Assembly (NCBI RefSeq): GCF_004355005.1
Contig: NZ_SMSJ01000010.1
Span: 1-64,000, forward strand
Reading direction: 5' to 3'
Source: Dankookia rubra
GTDB taxonomy: Bacteria; Pseudomonadota; Alphaproteobacteria; Acetobacterales; Acetobacteraceae
Length of the DNA stretch: 64,000 nucleotides
Below the pieces are notes generated by a model. The model was not told the origin of the DNA, ran no database searches, and saw only the letters and a program-made list of their open reading frames with translations. Of the stretch, positions 22,903-32,656 are shown piece after piece. Position 1 is the stretch's first letter, and each line of letters starts with the position of its first letter. The translations under genes and the position numbers were made by a program.

Positions 22903-24495
22903 ATGGCCATCAATCATCCCAGCTTCGGCACGCTGGACGACGACCGCATCATCTTCTTCGACACCACCCTGCGGGACGGCGAACAGTCGCCCGGCTTCTC
23001 GATGAACCTCGAGGAGAAGCTCCGCATGGCCGAGGAACTGGCCGAACTCGGCGTCGACGTGATCGAGGCCGGCTTCGCCATCGCCTCCCCCGGCGACTTC
23101 GAGAGCGTGCAGTCGATCGCACGGAAATTCGCCAAGGACGGCCCGGTCATCGCCAGCCTGGGCCGCGCCAACCCGGCCGACATCCTGCGCAGCGCGGAGG
23201 CCCTGAAGCCGGCGGCACGCAAGCGCATCCACATCGTCTTGGCGACCTCCGAGCTGCACATGCGGGTCAAGCTGCGGCTGACGCCGGAGGAGGTGCTGGA
23301 CCTGACGACCTCGAGCGTCACCCTGGGACGGCAGCATTCCGACGACGTCGAGTGGTCGGCCGAGGACGGCAGCCGCTCCGACCCCGACTTCCTCTGCCGC
23401 TGCGTCGAGGCGGCGATCAAGGCCGGCGCCACCACCATCAACATCCCCGACACCGTCGGCTACTCGATGCCGGAGGACATGGCGCGGATCTTCCGCGACC
23501 TGCGCAACCGGGTCCCGGGGATCGAGAAGGTCGTCCTTTCCGCGCACAACCACAACGACCTCGGCATGGCGGTGGCCAATACGCTGGCCGCCATCCAGGC
23601 CGGCGTCCGGCAGATCGAGAGCACCATCAACGGCATCGGCGAGCGTGCCGGCAATGCCAGCCTCGAGGAAGTGGCGATGGCGCTGCGCACCAGGCGCGAC
23701 GCGCTGCCCTTCAGGAACAACATCCAGACCCCGCGCATCCTGCGGACCTCGAAGCTGCTGGCGACCATCACCGGCTTCGACGTGCAGCCGAACAAGGCCG
23801 TCGTCGGCCGCAACGCCTTCGCGCATGAATCGGGCATCCACCAGGACGGCGTGCTGAAGGACGCCTCGACCTACGAGATCATGACGCCGGAGAGCGTCGG
23901 CTGGACCACCAACTCCCTCGTGCTCGGCAAGCACAGCGGCCGGGCCGCCTTCCGCGACAAGCTGAAGGCGCTGGGCTATGGGGAGATCGGCGACAATGCC
24001 CTGAACGACGCCTTCCGCCGCTTCAAGGACATCGCCGACCGCAAGAAGGTGGTCTACGACGAGGATGTGGCGGCGCTGGTCGATGACGAGGTCGTCCGCG
24101 GCAACGACCGGGTCAAGCTGGTCGGCCTGACCGTCGCCACCGGCCTCGGCGTCCGGCCGATGGCGACGCTGGCCCTCGAGGTGGACGGCGAGCGGCGCGA
24201 CGGCATGGCGACCGGCGATGGCGCGGTGGACGCGACCTTCATCGCGATACGCCAGGCCTTCCCGCACGACGTCGCGCTAAAGCTGTTCGCGGTGCAGAGC
24301 GTGACCGGCGGCACCGACGCGCAGGCGCGCGTCACCGTGCGGCTGGAGGAGAACGGCAAGCTGGTGGATGGCCAGGGCAGCGACACCGATACCATTGTCG
24401 CCGCGGCGCGGGCCTATGTGCATGCGCTGAACAAGCTGCTGGCGAAGCGCGAGCGGACCATGCCGCCGGAATTCCAGGCCGCGCTCACGGCCTGA
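22903..24495 (+). CDS. leuA: 2-isopropylmalate synthase
   Basis: LeuA condenses 2-ketoisovalerate with acetyl-CoA, the first committed step of leucine synthesis. The 530-residue enzyme has the DRIIFFDTTLRDGEQSPGF catalytic start, the LSAHNHNDLGMAVANTLAAI metal site, the INGIGERAGNASLEEVAMAL motif, GVHESG-type sequence NAFAHESGIHQDGVLKD, and a C-terminal leucine-binding regulatory domain ending near residue 520 (AARAYVHALNKLL). The RBS is AAGGAAC. The frame is open further upstream, but ATG 22903 gives the known N-terminus. Regulation is probably by the leader peptide upstream and by leucine feedback through the C-terminal domain. Confidence 0.95.
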   Translation: MAINHPSFGTLDDDRIIFFDTTLRDGEQSPGFSMNLEEKLRMAEELAELGVDVIEAGFAIASPGDFESVQSIARKFAKDGPVIASLGRANPADILRSAEALKPAARKRIHIVLATSELHMRVKLRLTPEEVLDLTTSSVTLGRQHSDDVEWSAEDGSRSDPDFLCRCVEAAIKAGATTINIPDTVGYSMPEDMARIFRDLRNRVPGIEKVVLSAHNHNDLGMAVANTLAAIQAGVRQIESTINGIGERAGNASLEEVAMALRTRRDALPFRNNIQTPRILRTSKLLATITGFDVQPNKAVVGRNAFAHESGIHQDGVLKDASTYEIMTPESVGWTTNSLVLGKHSGRAAFRDKLKALGYGEIGDNALNDAFRRFKDIADRKKVVYDEDVAALVDDEVVRGNDRVKLVGLTVATGLGVRPMATLALEVDGERRDGMATGDGAVDATFIAIRQAFPHDVALKLFAVQSVTGGTDAQARVTVRLEENGKLVDGQGSDTDTIVAAARAYVHALNKLLAKRERTMPPEFQAALTA

Positions 24496-24534
24496 CGCCA
24501 AGCGCGCGGCACCGGGTCGCCCGGTGCCGCCGCC

Positions 24535-24798
24535 TCAGTCTTCCTTCGCCGCGCGATCTTCCTCGATCATCCGGAGCAGGGCTTCCGGGATCGGTTCGCT
24601 CGCGACTGTGTCATATAGCTGGTGCAACCCGCGGCGCAGCCACAGGTCGAAGGCGCTGTCCACCGCCCCGTCCTCCTGTTCCGTGCCGGGCTTTGCCGGA
24701 TCGCCGGGTTTCTTCTGGTCCGTCTTGCCCATCGCCGCTGCCAGGAAGGACGGACTGGTGGCGGGCCGTTCCAAGACCGCCACACCACTCCGCGTCAT
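24535..24798 (-). CDS. nepR: NepR-family anti-sigma factor
   Basis: NepR sequesters EcfG until phosphorylated PhyR binds it. The 87-residue protein has the defining FDLWLRRGLHQLYDTVASEP sequence followed by IPEALLRMIEED, the two-helix sigma-mimic interface. The N-terminal 45 residues are disordered. It follows ecfG by six bases on the same strand, so both are co-transcribed. A Met 22 residues in (MGKTDQKK) is an alternative start. Confidence 0.9.
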   Translation of the reverse strand: MTRSGVAVLERPATSPSFLAAAMGKTDQKKPGDPAKPGTEQEDGAVDSAFDLWLRRGLHQLYDTVASEPIPEALLRMIEEDRAAKED

Positions 24799-24804
24799 CG
24801 CACC

Positions 24805-25437
24805 CTAGACCCCGGCGCGGTATTCGCCAATGCCCACGACATCGGAACGCTCCGACCGCGGCAGCTGCCGCTCGGACCGCTCCTCGCCGGCCAGCCAGGT
24901 CTGCAGCTGGCGCCGGGCACGGAAGACGCGGCTCTTCGCGGTGCCCACCGCGCAGCCCGTGGCCTGCGCCACTTCCTCGTAGGAAAGTCCTTGCAGAACA
25001 ACCATGAAGAGCGCCTCGCGCTGGTCGCTCGGCAGCCGCCCGAGCGCCCGGCTGAGCTCCTTCAGCACCATCCGGTCGTCATGCGCGCCGCTGACCGCGA
25101 AGGCCGACATCGGCAGATCCTCGATGTCCGTGGTCTCGCGCTGCTTGCGCAGAGTTGAAATGAAGCGATTCCGGAGGATGCGGTGCATCCAGGCGGCGAA
25201 GTTGGTGCCGGGGGTGAAGCTCTCCTGCGCTGCCAGCGCATTCGCCACCGCGTCCTGCACCAGGTCCTCGGCCGCGGCACGGTTGCGGGTCAGCGCCAGC
25301 GCCTGCACCCGCAGCTTCGGCAGCAGCGCGACGAGCTGCTTGTGGAACTCGGCACTGGCGCGCCCGCCCCGCTGCGGCTTGGTCGCGACCGGCTGCCCGT
25401 CCTGAGCTTCCGGTGCGGTATTGGTCATGCCGTCCAT
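24805..25437 (-). CDS. ecfG: EcfG-type general stress sigma factor
   Basis: The 210-residue ECF sigma factor has region 2 (RVQALALTRNRAAAEDLVQD, then HRILRNRFISTLRKQ) and region 4 (LGRLPSDQREALFMVVLQGL then SYEEVAQATGCAVGTAKSRV). The EcfG group assignment rests on the gene order with nepR and phyR and on the TxxIEDLP-like linker (TTDIEDLPMSAF). It drives the general stress regulon. Two close starts are possible (25437 and 25428). A GGAACC at 25503-25498 lies upstream, but the matching CGTT is replaced by CGCC, so autoregulation is uncertain. Confidence 0.9.
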   Translation of the reverse strand: MDGMTNTAPEAQDGQPVATKPQRGGRASAEFHKQLVALLPKLRVQALALTRNRAAAEDLVQDAVANALAAQESFTPGTNFAAWMHRILRNRFISTLRKQRETTDIEDLPMSAFAVSGAHDDRMVLKELSRALGRLPSDQREALFMVVLQGLSYEEVAQATGCAVGTAKSRVFRARRQLQTWLAGEERSERQLPRSERSDVVGIGEYRAGV

Positions 25438-25504
25438 GGTGCGTCCCCTTGCGATCTCTGATGACCAGTGATCGCCGGCGGGCCGGGGTTGCATCGCGGT
25501 TCCG

Positions 25505-26008
25505 TTACGCTGTCACACGACCGAGAGCGGCCGCGAGCTGGGTTCGCGCCCGCGACACCCGCGCCTTCATCGTGCCGACCGGCACGCCGCAGATCGCCGC
25601 GGCTTCGGCATGCGACATCCCCTGTGGGCCGACCAGGATCACCGCTTCCCGCAGCAGCGGCGGCAGGGCGGCGATCGCCCGCGCCAGGTCGCGCACCTGC
25701 CCCGGGGTTTCCTGCAGCGGCGGGGTGGCATCCTCCGGCACCGCGTCGCGCAGCCGCGCCGCTTCCCGTTTCCTGACCCGCAGCTGTTCGTGAAAGATGT
25801 TGCGCACGGTCGCCAGGCACCAGGCGCGCAGGTCCTCGACCGGCTCGGCCCGCTGGTCGAGGCTCCGCAGGCTGCGGGCCAGCGCCTCCTGCACCAGGTC
25901 GTCGGCTTCGCTGCGCGATCCGCAGAGGAATCGTGCGAATGCGCGCAGTTCGGGCAACAATCCCGCGAGCGCGGTCCGCAGTCCCGTATCCGTGGCTTGT
26001 TCGGTCAC
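25505..26008 (-). CDS. Second ECF sigma factor of EcfG type
   Basis: The 167-residue protein has sigma region 2 (LRAFARFLCGSRSEADDLVQ, then LRAWCLATVRNIFHEQLRVR) and region 4 (IAALPPLLREAVILVGPQGM then SHAEAAAICGVPVGTMKARV). It is transcribed in the same direction as ecfG, about 70 bp upstream of it, and divergently from phyR. The most likely start is GTG 26008 (VTEQATDTGL). The ribosome-binding site is weak, so the start is uncertain. Paralogous EcfG factors are common in this group and may respond to a different signal or modulate the first. Confidence 0.82.
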   Translation of the reverse strand: MTEQATDTGLRTALAGLLPELRAFARFLCGSRSEADDLVQEALARSLRSLDQRAEPVEDLRAWCLATVRNIFHEQLRVRKREAARLRDAVPEDATPPLQETPGQVRDLARAIAALPPLLREAVILVGPQGMSHAEAAAICGVPVGTMKARVSRARTQLAAALGRVTA

Positions 26009-26101
26009 CGGACGGTCAATATCAACCTCATCCAATCCCAGCGAGGACGTCGGGCTTGTGCCAACGATGACAACCCGAAGAGCGGTCGAGGCCTGACTGC
26101 A

Positions 26102-26857
26102 ATGAGTGCAATGGACCGCGGTGCGCTGATCCGAGCGCTTCCCTATGCGCGGCGCTATGCGCGCGCGCTGACCGGCAGCCAGTCGCAAGGCGACGAGGTG
26201 GTGGCGGAGGCGCTGAAGCAGGTGCTCGCCAATCCGCCGGAAAGCCTGGCCGCCGATCCCGGCGCGCGGGTCGCGCTCTATGGCGCGATCGGCGACCGCG
26301 TGCGCGGGGCCGAGGTGCCGCCGGAGGCCGACCTCACCGAGATGTCGCTGCTGCAGCGGATGCTGCTGCTGCTGACGGCGCTGGAGGAACAGCCGCTGAC
26401 CGCCGCGGCCGCCGCCTGCCGCATCCTGCCGGCCGCGGCCGAGCTGGAATTGCGGCTGGCCCGCGACAGCCTGCGGACCGGCGTCGCCACCCGCGTGCTG
26501 ATCATCGAGGACGAGCCGATCATCGCGCTCGACATCCAGGAACTGGTCGAGCGCTGCGGCCACAGCGTCGTGGGCATCGCCGCGACCGAGGCGGAAGCGG
26601 TCGCGCTCGCCGAGGCCGAGCGGCCCGGCCTGGTGCTGGCCGACATCAACCTCGGCGCCGGGGGCGACGGCGCCAGCGCGGTGGCGCGCATCCTCAAGCA
26701 CCTGACCGCGCCGGTGATCTTCGTCACCGCCTATCCCGAAAGGCTGCTGACCGGGGAGGCGGTGGAACCCGCCTTCGTCATCACCAAGCCCTTCGATCCG
26801 ACGACTTTGGCGGTGGCGACCTTTCAGGCCGTGACCCGCGGCGTGCGCCCCGTCTGA
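26102..26857 (+). CDS. phyR: Stress response regulator PhyR
   Basis: PhyR is the anti-anti-sigma factor of the alphaproteobacterial general stress response. The 251-residue protein has an N-terminal sigma-like domain (residues 1-130, ALIRALPYARRYARALTGSQ) and a C-terminal receiver with VLIIEDEPIIALDIQEL, phosphoacceptor Asp in LVLADINLG and lysine in VITKPFDP. Phosphorylation releases the sigma-like domain to bind NepR. No PhyK-type sensor kinase is adjacent, so the activating kinase lies elsewhere. It is divergent from the second sigma factor. Confidence 0.95.
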   Translation: MSAMDRGALIRALPYARRYARALTGSQSQGDEVVAEALKQVLANPPESLAADPGARVALYGAIGDRVRGAEVPPEADLTEMSLLQRMLLLLTALEEQPLTAAAAACRILPAAAELELRLARDSLRTGVATRVLIIEDEPIIALDIQELVERCGHSVVGIAATEAEAVALAEAERPGLVLADINLGAGGDGASAVARILKHLTAPVIFVTAYPERLLTGEAVEPAFVITKPFDPTTLAVATFQAVTRGVRPV

Positions 26858-26977
26858 GGGCGCATGCGAAGGCGGACCGGCGCCACTGCACATCGTTGTT
26901 TCTGCCGGTTCGTTGAGCATCGGCAACCGCCGCGATAGGGCAGCGTTCTCCGGCTACTCACGTAACGGAGGACGCGC

Positions 26978-27142
26978 ATGCTCTACTGGACCCTCATCTT
27001 TCTTGTCGTCGCGCTGGTGGCGGGCCTGTTCGGCTTCGGCGGCATCGCCTCGGCCTCGGCGGGCATCGCCAAGATCCTTTTCGCGATCTTCCTCGTACTG
27101 TTCCTGGTCTCGCTGATCTTCGGCGTGGTGCGCGGGGCCTGA
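26978..27142 (+). CDS. DUF1328 (YtjA-type) small membrane protein
   Basis: The 54-residue protein has two membrane helices and the family pattern [20 protein letters not shown] then [27 protein letters not shown] precedes the ATG. The family is often stress-induced in proteobacteria. A weak EcfG-like match (GGACC about 15 bases before CGTT, 26875-26899) lies upstream next to phyR, so it may belong to that regulon; this is speculative. Confidence 0.85.
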   Translation: MLYWTLIFLVVALVAGLFGFGGIASASAGIAKILFAIFLVLFLVSLIFGVVRGA

Positions 27143-27152
27143 GGCAGGCGTC

Positions 27153-27800
27153 ATGCGGCGCCGCGCAGCGCTTCTCGCCACCGCGGCGCTCGCACCCGCT
27201 GCCGCCCTCGGGCAGGTCGTGGCCTCGCCGGGCAAGGGGGAGTTCTGGTTCGACCCGACCCAGCTGCCCTCCTTCACCGGCACGGTGGAGCGCTACCTGC
27301 CCAACCCGCGCGGCGAGACCGATGCGCTGATCTTCCGCGAAGGGCCGCAGATCGTCTTCCCGCCCGACATCGCCGACGCGGTCAGGCAGGCGGCGCCGCC
27401 CGGCAAGCCGCTGGTCGCCTGGGGCATCCGCGCCCGCAGCGCGCCCGTGATCACCATGCTGGCCTTCGCGCCCAGCGCCGATGCCGCGCCGACCGTGCTC
27501 GACCGCTTCTACTGGCGGCTCGGCGGCCGCCAGCCGCTGGAGCATGCGGCGCACCTCGCCGTCGCCGGCACGGTGAAGCAGCCCTACTACACGCCCCAGG
27601 GGGAGGTCGCTGGGGCGGTGCTGGAGGACGGCACGGTTGTCCTCGTCCCGCAGGGCGCCGCCGAGGGTGCCAAGGACCTGTTGAAGGCCGGCGCGAAGCT
27701 GGCGGCCGAGGGCATCGGCAGCGAAGGCGAGGCCGGCCGCGCCCTGCTGGCCAGCGCGCTCGGCGAGGCGCCGGGCGCGCTCAAGCCGCTGCCGCGCTGA
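27153..27800 (+). CDS. Secreted hypothetical protein
   Basis: The 215-residue product has a signal peptide (RRRAALLATAALAPAAALGQ) followed by a mature part with repeated beta-rich segments: LPSFTGTVERYLPNPRGETD and later HLAVAGTVKQPYYTPQGEVA, each ending in hydrophobic VFPP or VLVP strands. These look like two copies of an OB-like or ligand-binding unit. It is 4-9 bp upstream of the ABC transporter gene, so it may be a periplasmic partner of it. I do not recognise the family. Confidence 0.7.
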   Translation: MRRRAALLATAALAPAAALGQVVASPGKGEFWFDPTQLPSFTGTVERYLPNPRGETDALIFREGPQIVFPPDIADAVRQAAPPGKPLVAWGIRARSAPVITMLAFAPSADAAPTVLDRFYWRLGGRQPLEHAAHLAVAGTVKQPYYTPQGEVAGAVLEDGTVVLVPQGAAEGAKDLLKAGAKLAAEGIGSEGEAGRALLASALGEAPGALKPLPR

Positions 27801-27809
27801 GGCTTGCCG

Positions 27810-29663
27810 ATGGCTGCCCGACCGATGCCTGACTCCGAATCCCTGCCGCCCCCCGACAGCTTCGCGCGCCGCGTCCGCCGCCTGGCCGGGCAATATTTCA
27901 ACGGGGAGGAGAAGCGGAAGGCCCGGCTGCTGGCCGCCGGCCTGCTGGCGCTGACCCTGCTGCAGATCGGCATCCAGGTCCGCTTCAACGTCTGGAACCG
28001 GGATTTCTTCAACGCGCTCGAGCAGCGCGACCGCCCCGCCTTCTTCGGCCAGATGGGGCTCTTCGTCGGGCTGACGCTCGCCAGCATGGCAACGGCCGTG
28101 TTCCAGCTCTATGTCCGGCAGCTGCTGCAGCTGCACTGGCGGGAATGGCTGGTCTTCCGGCTGCAGCACCGCTGGCTGGAGGGCGGGCGGCATTACCAGC
28201 TCGGCTTCCTCGACGGCGCCGCGGACAACCCGGACCAGCGGATCAGCGAGAATACCCGCTGGGCGACGGCCATGGCGGTGGAGCTGGCGATCGGGCTGAT
28301 CACCTCGGCGCTGATGCTCGTCTCCTTCGTCGGCATCCTCTGGACCCTGTCGGGGCCGCTGCATGTCGCGCTTGGCGGCACCGAGTTCGACATCCCCGGC
28401 TACATGGTCTTCGCCGCGCTGCTTTATGCCGGGATCGGCAGCTTCCTGACCTGGCGCATCGGCCGGCCCATGGTCCAGGCCAATGTCCGCCGCAACGAGG
28501 CCGAGAGCGACCACCGCTTCGCCCTGGTGCGGATCCGCGAGAGCGGCGAGGGCGTGGCGCTGATCCGCGGCGAGGCCGACGAGGAGCGCGGCCTGCGCCA
28601 GGCCTTCCTGCACGTCGCCGACGTCATGCGCGACCTGATGCTGAGCGAGCGGCGGCTGATGTGGCTGACCAGCGCCTATGGCATGCTGCTGACTGTCTTC
28701 CCCGTGCTGGTCGCCAGCCCGCGCTACTTCTCCGGCGCCATCACGCTCGGCGTGCTGATGCAGATCTCCTCCGCCTTCGGCCAGGTGACCACCAGCCTCA
28801 ACTGGTTCGTCGACAATTTCCCCCGCATCGCCGACTGGCGCAGCCATGTCGAGCGGGTGGCGGAGCTGGAGGACACGCTGGAGGCCGAGCTGCTGACCGA
28901 GGCCGGGGAGGGCATCCGCATCGAGGAGGGCGCCGAGCCCGACGGGCGGGAGGTGCTGGCCTTCCGCGACCTGCAGATCGCGCAATCCGACGGCAGCAGC
29001 CTGATCGCCGAGGCCAATGCCGAGATCGCCGCCGGCGAGCGCGTGCTGATCGTGGGCGAGAGCGGCACCGGCAAATCCACCCTGTTCCGCGCCATCGCCG
29101 GCCTCTGGCCCTGGGGCGGCGGGGAGATCCGCATCCCGCCGCGCGAGGCGATGTCCTTCATGCCGCAGCGGCCCTACCTCCCGCTCGGGACGCTCGCCGG
29201 CGCGCTTGCCTATCCGCAGCCGGCCGACCGCTTCCCGGCCGAGGCGCAGGCGGCGGCTTTGACACGTTGCGGGCTGAAACACCTGGTTCCCCGGCTGGCG
29301 GAGACCGAGCGGTGGGACCGCATCCTCTCGCTCGGCGAGCAGCAGCGGCTGGCCTTTGCCCGGCTGCTGCTGCACCGTCCCCGCTGGGTCTTCCTCGACG
29401 AGGCGACGGCGGCGCTCGACGAGGAGAACCAGGACACCATGATGCGGCTGTTCCGGGAGGAGCTGGAGGGCACCGCGCTGGTCTCGATCGGCCACCGGCC
29501 GGGGCTCGACGTCTATCACGACCGGACCCTGAGCCTGGTGCGCGGGGCGGACGGGGCGAAGCTGACGGCGCGGCGGCGGCGGGACCGGCGGCAGCCGGAG
29601 GGAGCGCGCGACATGGCGGGGCAGGGCGGCCTGCGGCGGCTGCTGCGCGGGGCACGCGGCTGA
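27810..29663 (+). CDS. ABC transporter, fused permease and ATPase (SbmA/YddA type)
   Basis: The 617-residue protein has an ABC_membrane_2-type permease half with about six helices (LLALTLLQIGIQVRFNVWNR, residues about 45-65; FNALEQRD; RWLEGGRHYQLGF) and a C-terminal ATPase with Walker A VGESGTGKSTLFRAIAG, signature LSLGEQQRLAFARLLL and Walker B WVFLDEATAALDEE. This order matches the YddA family, homologous to SbmA/BacA peptide importers and peroxisomal ABCD transporters. ATG 27810 is preferred to TTG 27804. Substrate unknown. The preceding secreted gene is probably in the same operon. Confidence 0.88.
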   Translation: MAARPMPDSESLPPPDSFARRVRRLAGQYFNGEEKRKARLLAAGLLALTLLQIGIQVRFNVWNRDFFNALEQRDRPAFFGQMGLFVGLTLASMATAVFQLYVRQLLQLHWREWLVFRLQHRWLEGGRHYQLGFLDGAADNPDQRISENTRWATAMAVELAIGLITSALMLVSFVGILWTLSGPLHVALGGTEFDIPGYMVFAALLYAGIGSFLTWRIGRPMVQANVRRNEAESDHRFALVRIRESGEGVALIRGEADEERGLRQAFLHVADVMRDLMLSERRLMWLTSAYGMLLTVFPVLVASPRYFSGAITLGVLMQISSAFGQVTTSLNWFVDNFPRIADWRSHVERVAELEDTLEAELLTEAGEGIRIEEGAEPDGREVLAFRDLQIAQSDGSSLIAEANAEIAAGERVLIVGESGTGKSTLFRAIAGLWPWGGGEIRIPPREAMSFMPQRPYLPLGTLAGALAYPQPADRFPAEAQAAALTRCGLKHLVPRLAETERWDRILSLGEQQRLAFARLLLHRPRWVFLDEATAALDEENQDTMMRLFREELEGTALVSIGHRPGLDVYHDRTLSLVRGADGAKLTARRRRDRRQPEGARDMAGQGGLRRLLRGARG

Positions 29664-30177
29664 CCGGGCCAGCGGAAGCGGCGCCGGACCGCCCGGGAGT
29701 TGGTGCATTGCCGCTGTCGCCCAGTCCGTCGCGGGTTTGGCCCGGCGGCGCGGCAACTCCCGCCGTGCCGCATCACCGGACCCGGACCACCTTGCGCATA
29801 GGTGCCGAGCCGTGGCGCGATGCGCCGCTGCCGGTTGGCTACCGCCGGGCCGTGGTGACCGGCATCGCCGTGCCGCGCACCTCCTCCCCGGTCCATGTCC
29901 GCTTTATCGTCTTCGAGCTCGACGAGGGGCCCTGAAACCCCTGGTGGGTGGCCAGCGCCGTGCTCGCCGCGGCTTCGATCGGCATCCAGGGCCATGGCCC
30001 GTGGCGGTCGCTGCCCGGGGCGCCTCCCTCCGGGCGGCCTGTGGGTTGACGATCCGCTGCTTCGGCTCCGGCCTGCCGCTGCCGGTCGCCAACCTGGTGC
30101 TCAGCACCTTGGCCTCGCTGCTGGACTGACGCGGACGGCGAGGGGGCGCGCCGCGGCCGCGTCCCCTCGCAAGGCGG
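29664..30177. other. Gene-poor interval with possible degraded coding sequence
   Basis: No confident gene. On the plus strand a stretch encoding TTLRIGAEPWRDAPLPVGYR then AVVTGIAVPRTSSPVHVRF ends at an in-frame TGA (29933-29935). The frame then resumes as NPWWVASAVLAAASIGIQGH up to a further stop. The two segments read like protein, which suggests a small pseudogene interrupted by a stop, but I know no homologue. Confidence 0.25.
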
Positions 30178-30420
30178 TCAGCGCCAGGCCGGCCGGCCGA
30201 GGTTGACGTCCCGGCCGCTGGTCAGCGCGCCGCCCGCCGCGCCCGCGGCGCCGCCGATCAGCGCGCCGGTGCCGGCGCTGCCGCCGGTCAGCGCGCCGAT
30301 TCCCGCCCCGGCGCCGGCGCCGAGCAGGCCGCCGGAGACCGCCCGGTCGCCGGTCGAATAGCCGCAGCCGCCGAGCCCGAGCGCGCCGAGGGTCACCAGT
30401 CCGAGGACGATTTTCCGCAT
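30178..30420 (-). CDS. Glycine-zipper lipoprotein
   Basis: The 80-residue product has a lipobox LGLGGCG (Cys19) and a glycine-zipper core (LLGAGAGAGIGALTGGSAGT then GALIGGAAGAAGG), as in the Gly-zipper/YMGG family of outer-membrane lipoproteins. It is a small envelope protein divergent from mreB. Function not established. Confidence 0.8.
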   Translation of the reverse strand: MRKIVLGLVTLGALGLGGCGYSTGDRAVSGGLLGAGAGAGIGALTGGSAGTGALIGGAAGAAGGALTSGRDVNLGRPAWR

Positions 30421-30607
30421 CTGCCGTCTCCTTCTTCCATGAGTCGTTGGGATAAGGAAACGCCGCTCGCTGGGCTGTGGTTGCGCTGCCGACCGGCCAC
30501 GCCGGCGTGCGCTCGCGGCGGATTCGGTGAAGACGCGGACAGAAAGCTTGAGCGCCGGGCGGCCGGCGGGTAAGCCACGGCCGCAGCCGGACCCCCCGCG
30601 ATCGTGA

Positions 30608-31741
<1,134 letters not shown>

Positions 31742-31786
31742 TGACCTGTGAGGTGAGGCCCGCCCGCTGAGGTTCCCGGAGCCCGC

Positions 31787-32650
31787 GTGATCCGACTGAG
31801 CGTCCCGCTGCGACAGGCCCTGTCGCGGCTGTCCCTTCCGCTGCTGATCGCCCTGGCGTTCGGCACCATGCTCCTCGGCAAGGCGGATGCCCTGCTGGCG
31901 GAGCGCGCCCGCATGGTCCTGGCCGATGCGCTGACGCCGATCTGGGCCGCCCTGCGGGAGCCGGTGGGCGCGCTACGCGACGCGGCGCGGGAGGCCGGGA
32001 CGCTGCTCGACATGCGGGCCGAGAATGCCCGGCTGCGCGAGGAGAATGCCCGGCTGCACCGCTGGCAGGCCGCGGCCCTGGCGCTGGAGGCGGAGAACGC
32101 CATGCTGCGCCGCCAGCTCGCCTACCTGCCGGACGCGGCGCCCGGCTTCACCACCGCCCGGGTCGTCGCCGACGGCGGCGGCACCTATGCCCGCGCCGTG
32201 CTGCTGGCCGCCGGGCCCAACCACGCCGTCCGCAAGGGCCAGGTGGCGCTCGACGAGCGCGGCCTGGCGGGCCGGGTGACCGAGGTCGGCGCGCGCTCCG
32301 CCCGCGTCGTGCTGGCGACCGACATCAACAGCCGCATCCCGGTGGCACTGGAAGGCAGCCGGGCCAGGGCCATGATGGTCGGCACCAACGGCGCCCGGCC
32401 GCGGCTGCAGTACTGGCCGGCCGGCAACCGGCCGCAGGAGGGCGACCGCGTGGTCACCAGCGCCGAGGCGAATGCCTTCCCCGCCGGCCTGCCCGTCGGC
32501 GTGGTGCGCTGGACCGCCTCCGGCGCGGCCGAGATCGAGCTCTTTGCCCGGCTGGACCGGCTGGATGTGCTGCGGCTCTTCGACTACGGGCTGGGCGGGA
32601 TCCTGCCGCCCGAGGCGGTGGCGCGGCCCGAGCCGCGGGCGAAGCGGTAG
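31787..32650 (+). CDS. mreC: Rod-shape-determining protein MreC
   Basis: MreC is a periplasmic scaffold anchored by one N-terminal helix (LSLPLLIALAFGTMLLGKAD). The 287-residue product has a coiled coil with heptads (MRAENARLREENARLHRWQA, about residues 72-108) and the beta-barrel domain (VALDERGLAGRVTEVGARSA, GDRVVTSAEANAFPAGLPVG). It activates PBP2 in the rod complex. It starts about 45 bp after mreB, and mreD follows by six bases. Confidence 0.93.
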   Translation: MIRLSVPLRQALSRLSLPLLIALAFGTMLLGKADALLAERARMVLADALTPIWAALREPVGALRDAAREAGTLLDMRAENARLREENARLHRWQAAALALEAENAMLRRQLAYLPDAAPGFTTARVVADGGGTYARAVLLAAGPNHAVRKGQVALDERGLAGRVTEVGARSARVVLATDINSRIPVALEGSRARAMMVGTNGARPRLQYWPAGNRPQEGDRVVTSAEANAFPAGLPVGVVRWTASGAAEIELFARLDRLDVLRLFDYGLGGILPPEAVARPEPRAKR

Positions 32651-32656
32651 CCGGCC

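Noticed and set aside
25478-25503. EcfG promoter upstream of nepR-ecfG
   Set aside because: The -35 GGAACC is present but the expected CGTT is CGCC, so I did not list it as a promoter; it is only noted in the gene entry.
28145-29935. Second plus-strand frame inside the ABC transporter gene
   Set aside because: Out of frame with the ATPase motifs and Arg/Gly-rich; only its last segment after 29750 looks protein-like and is treated separately.
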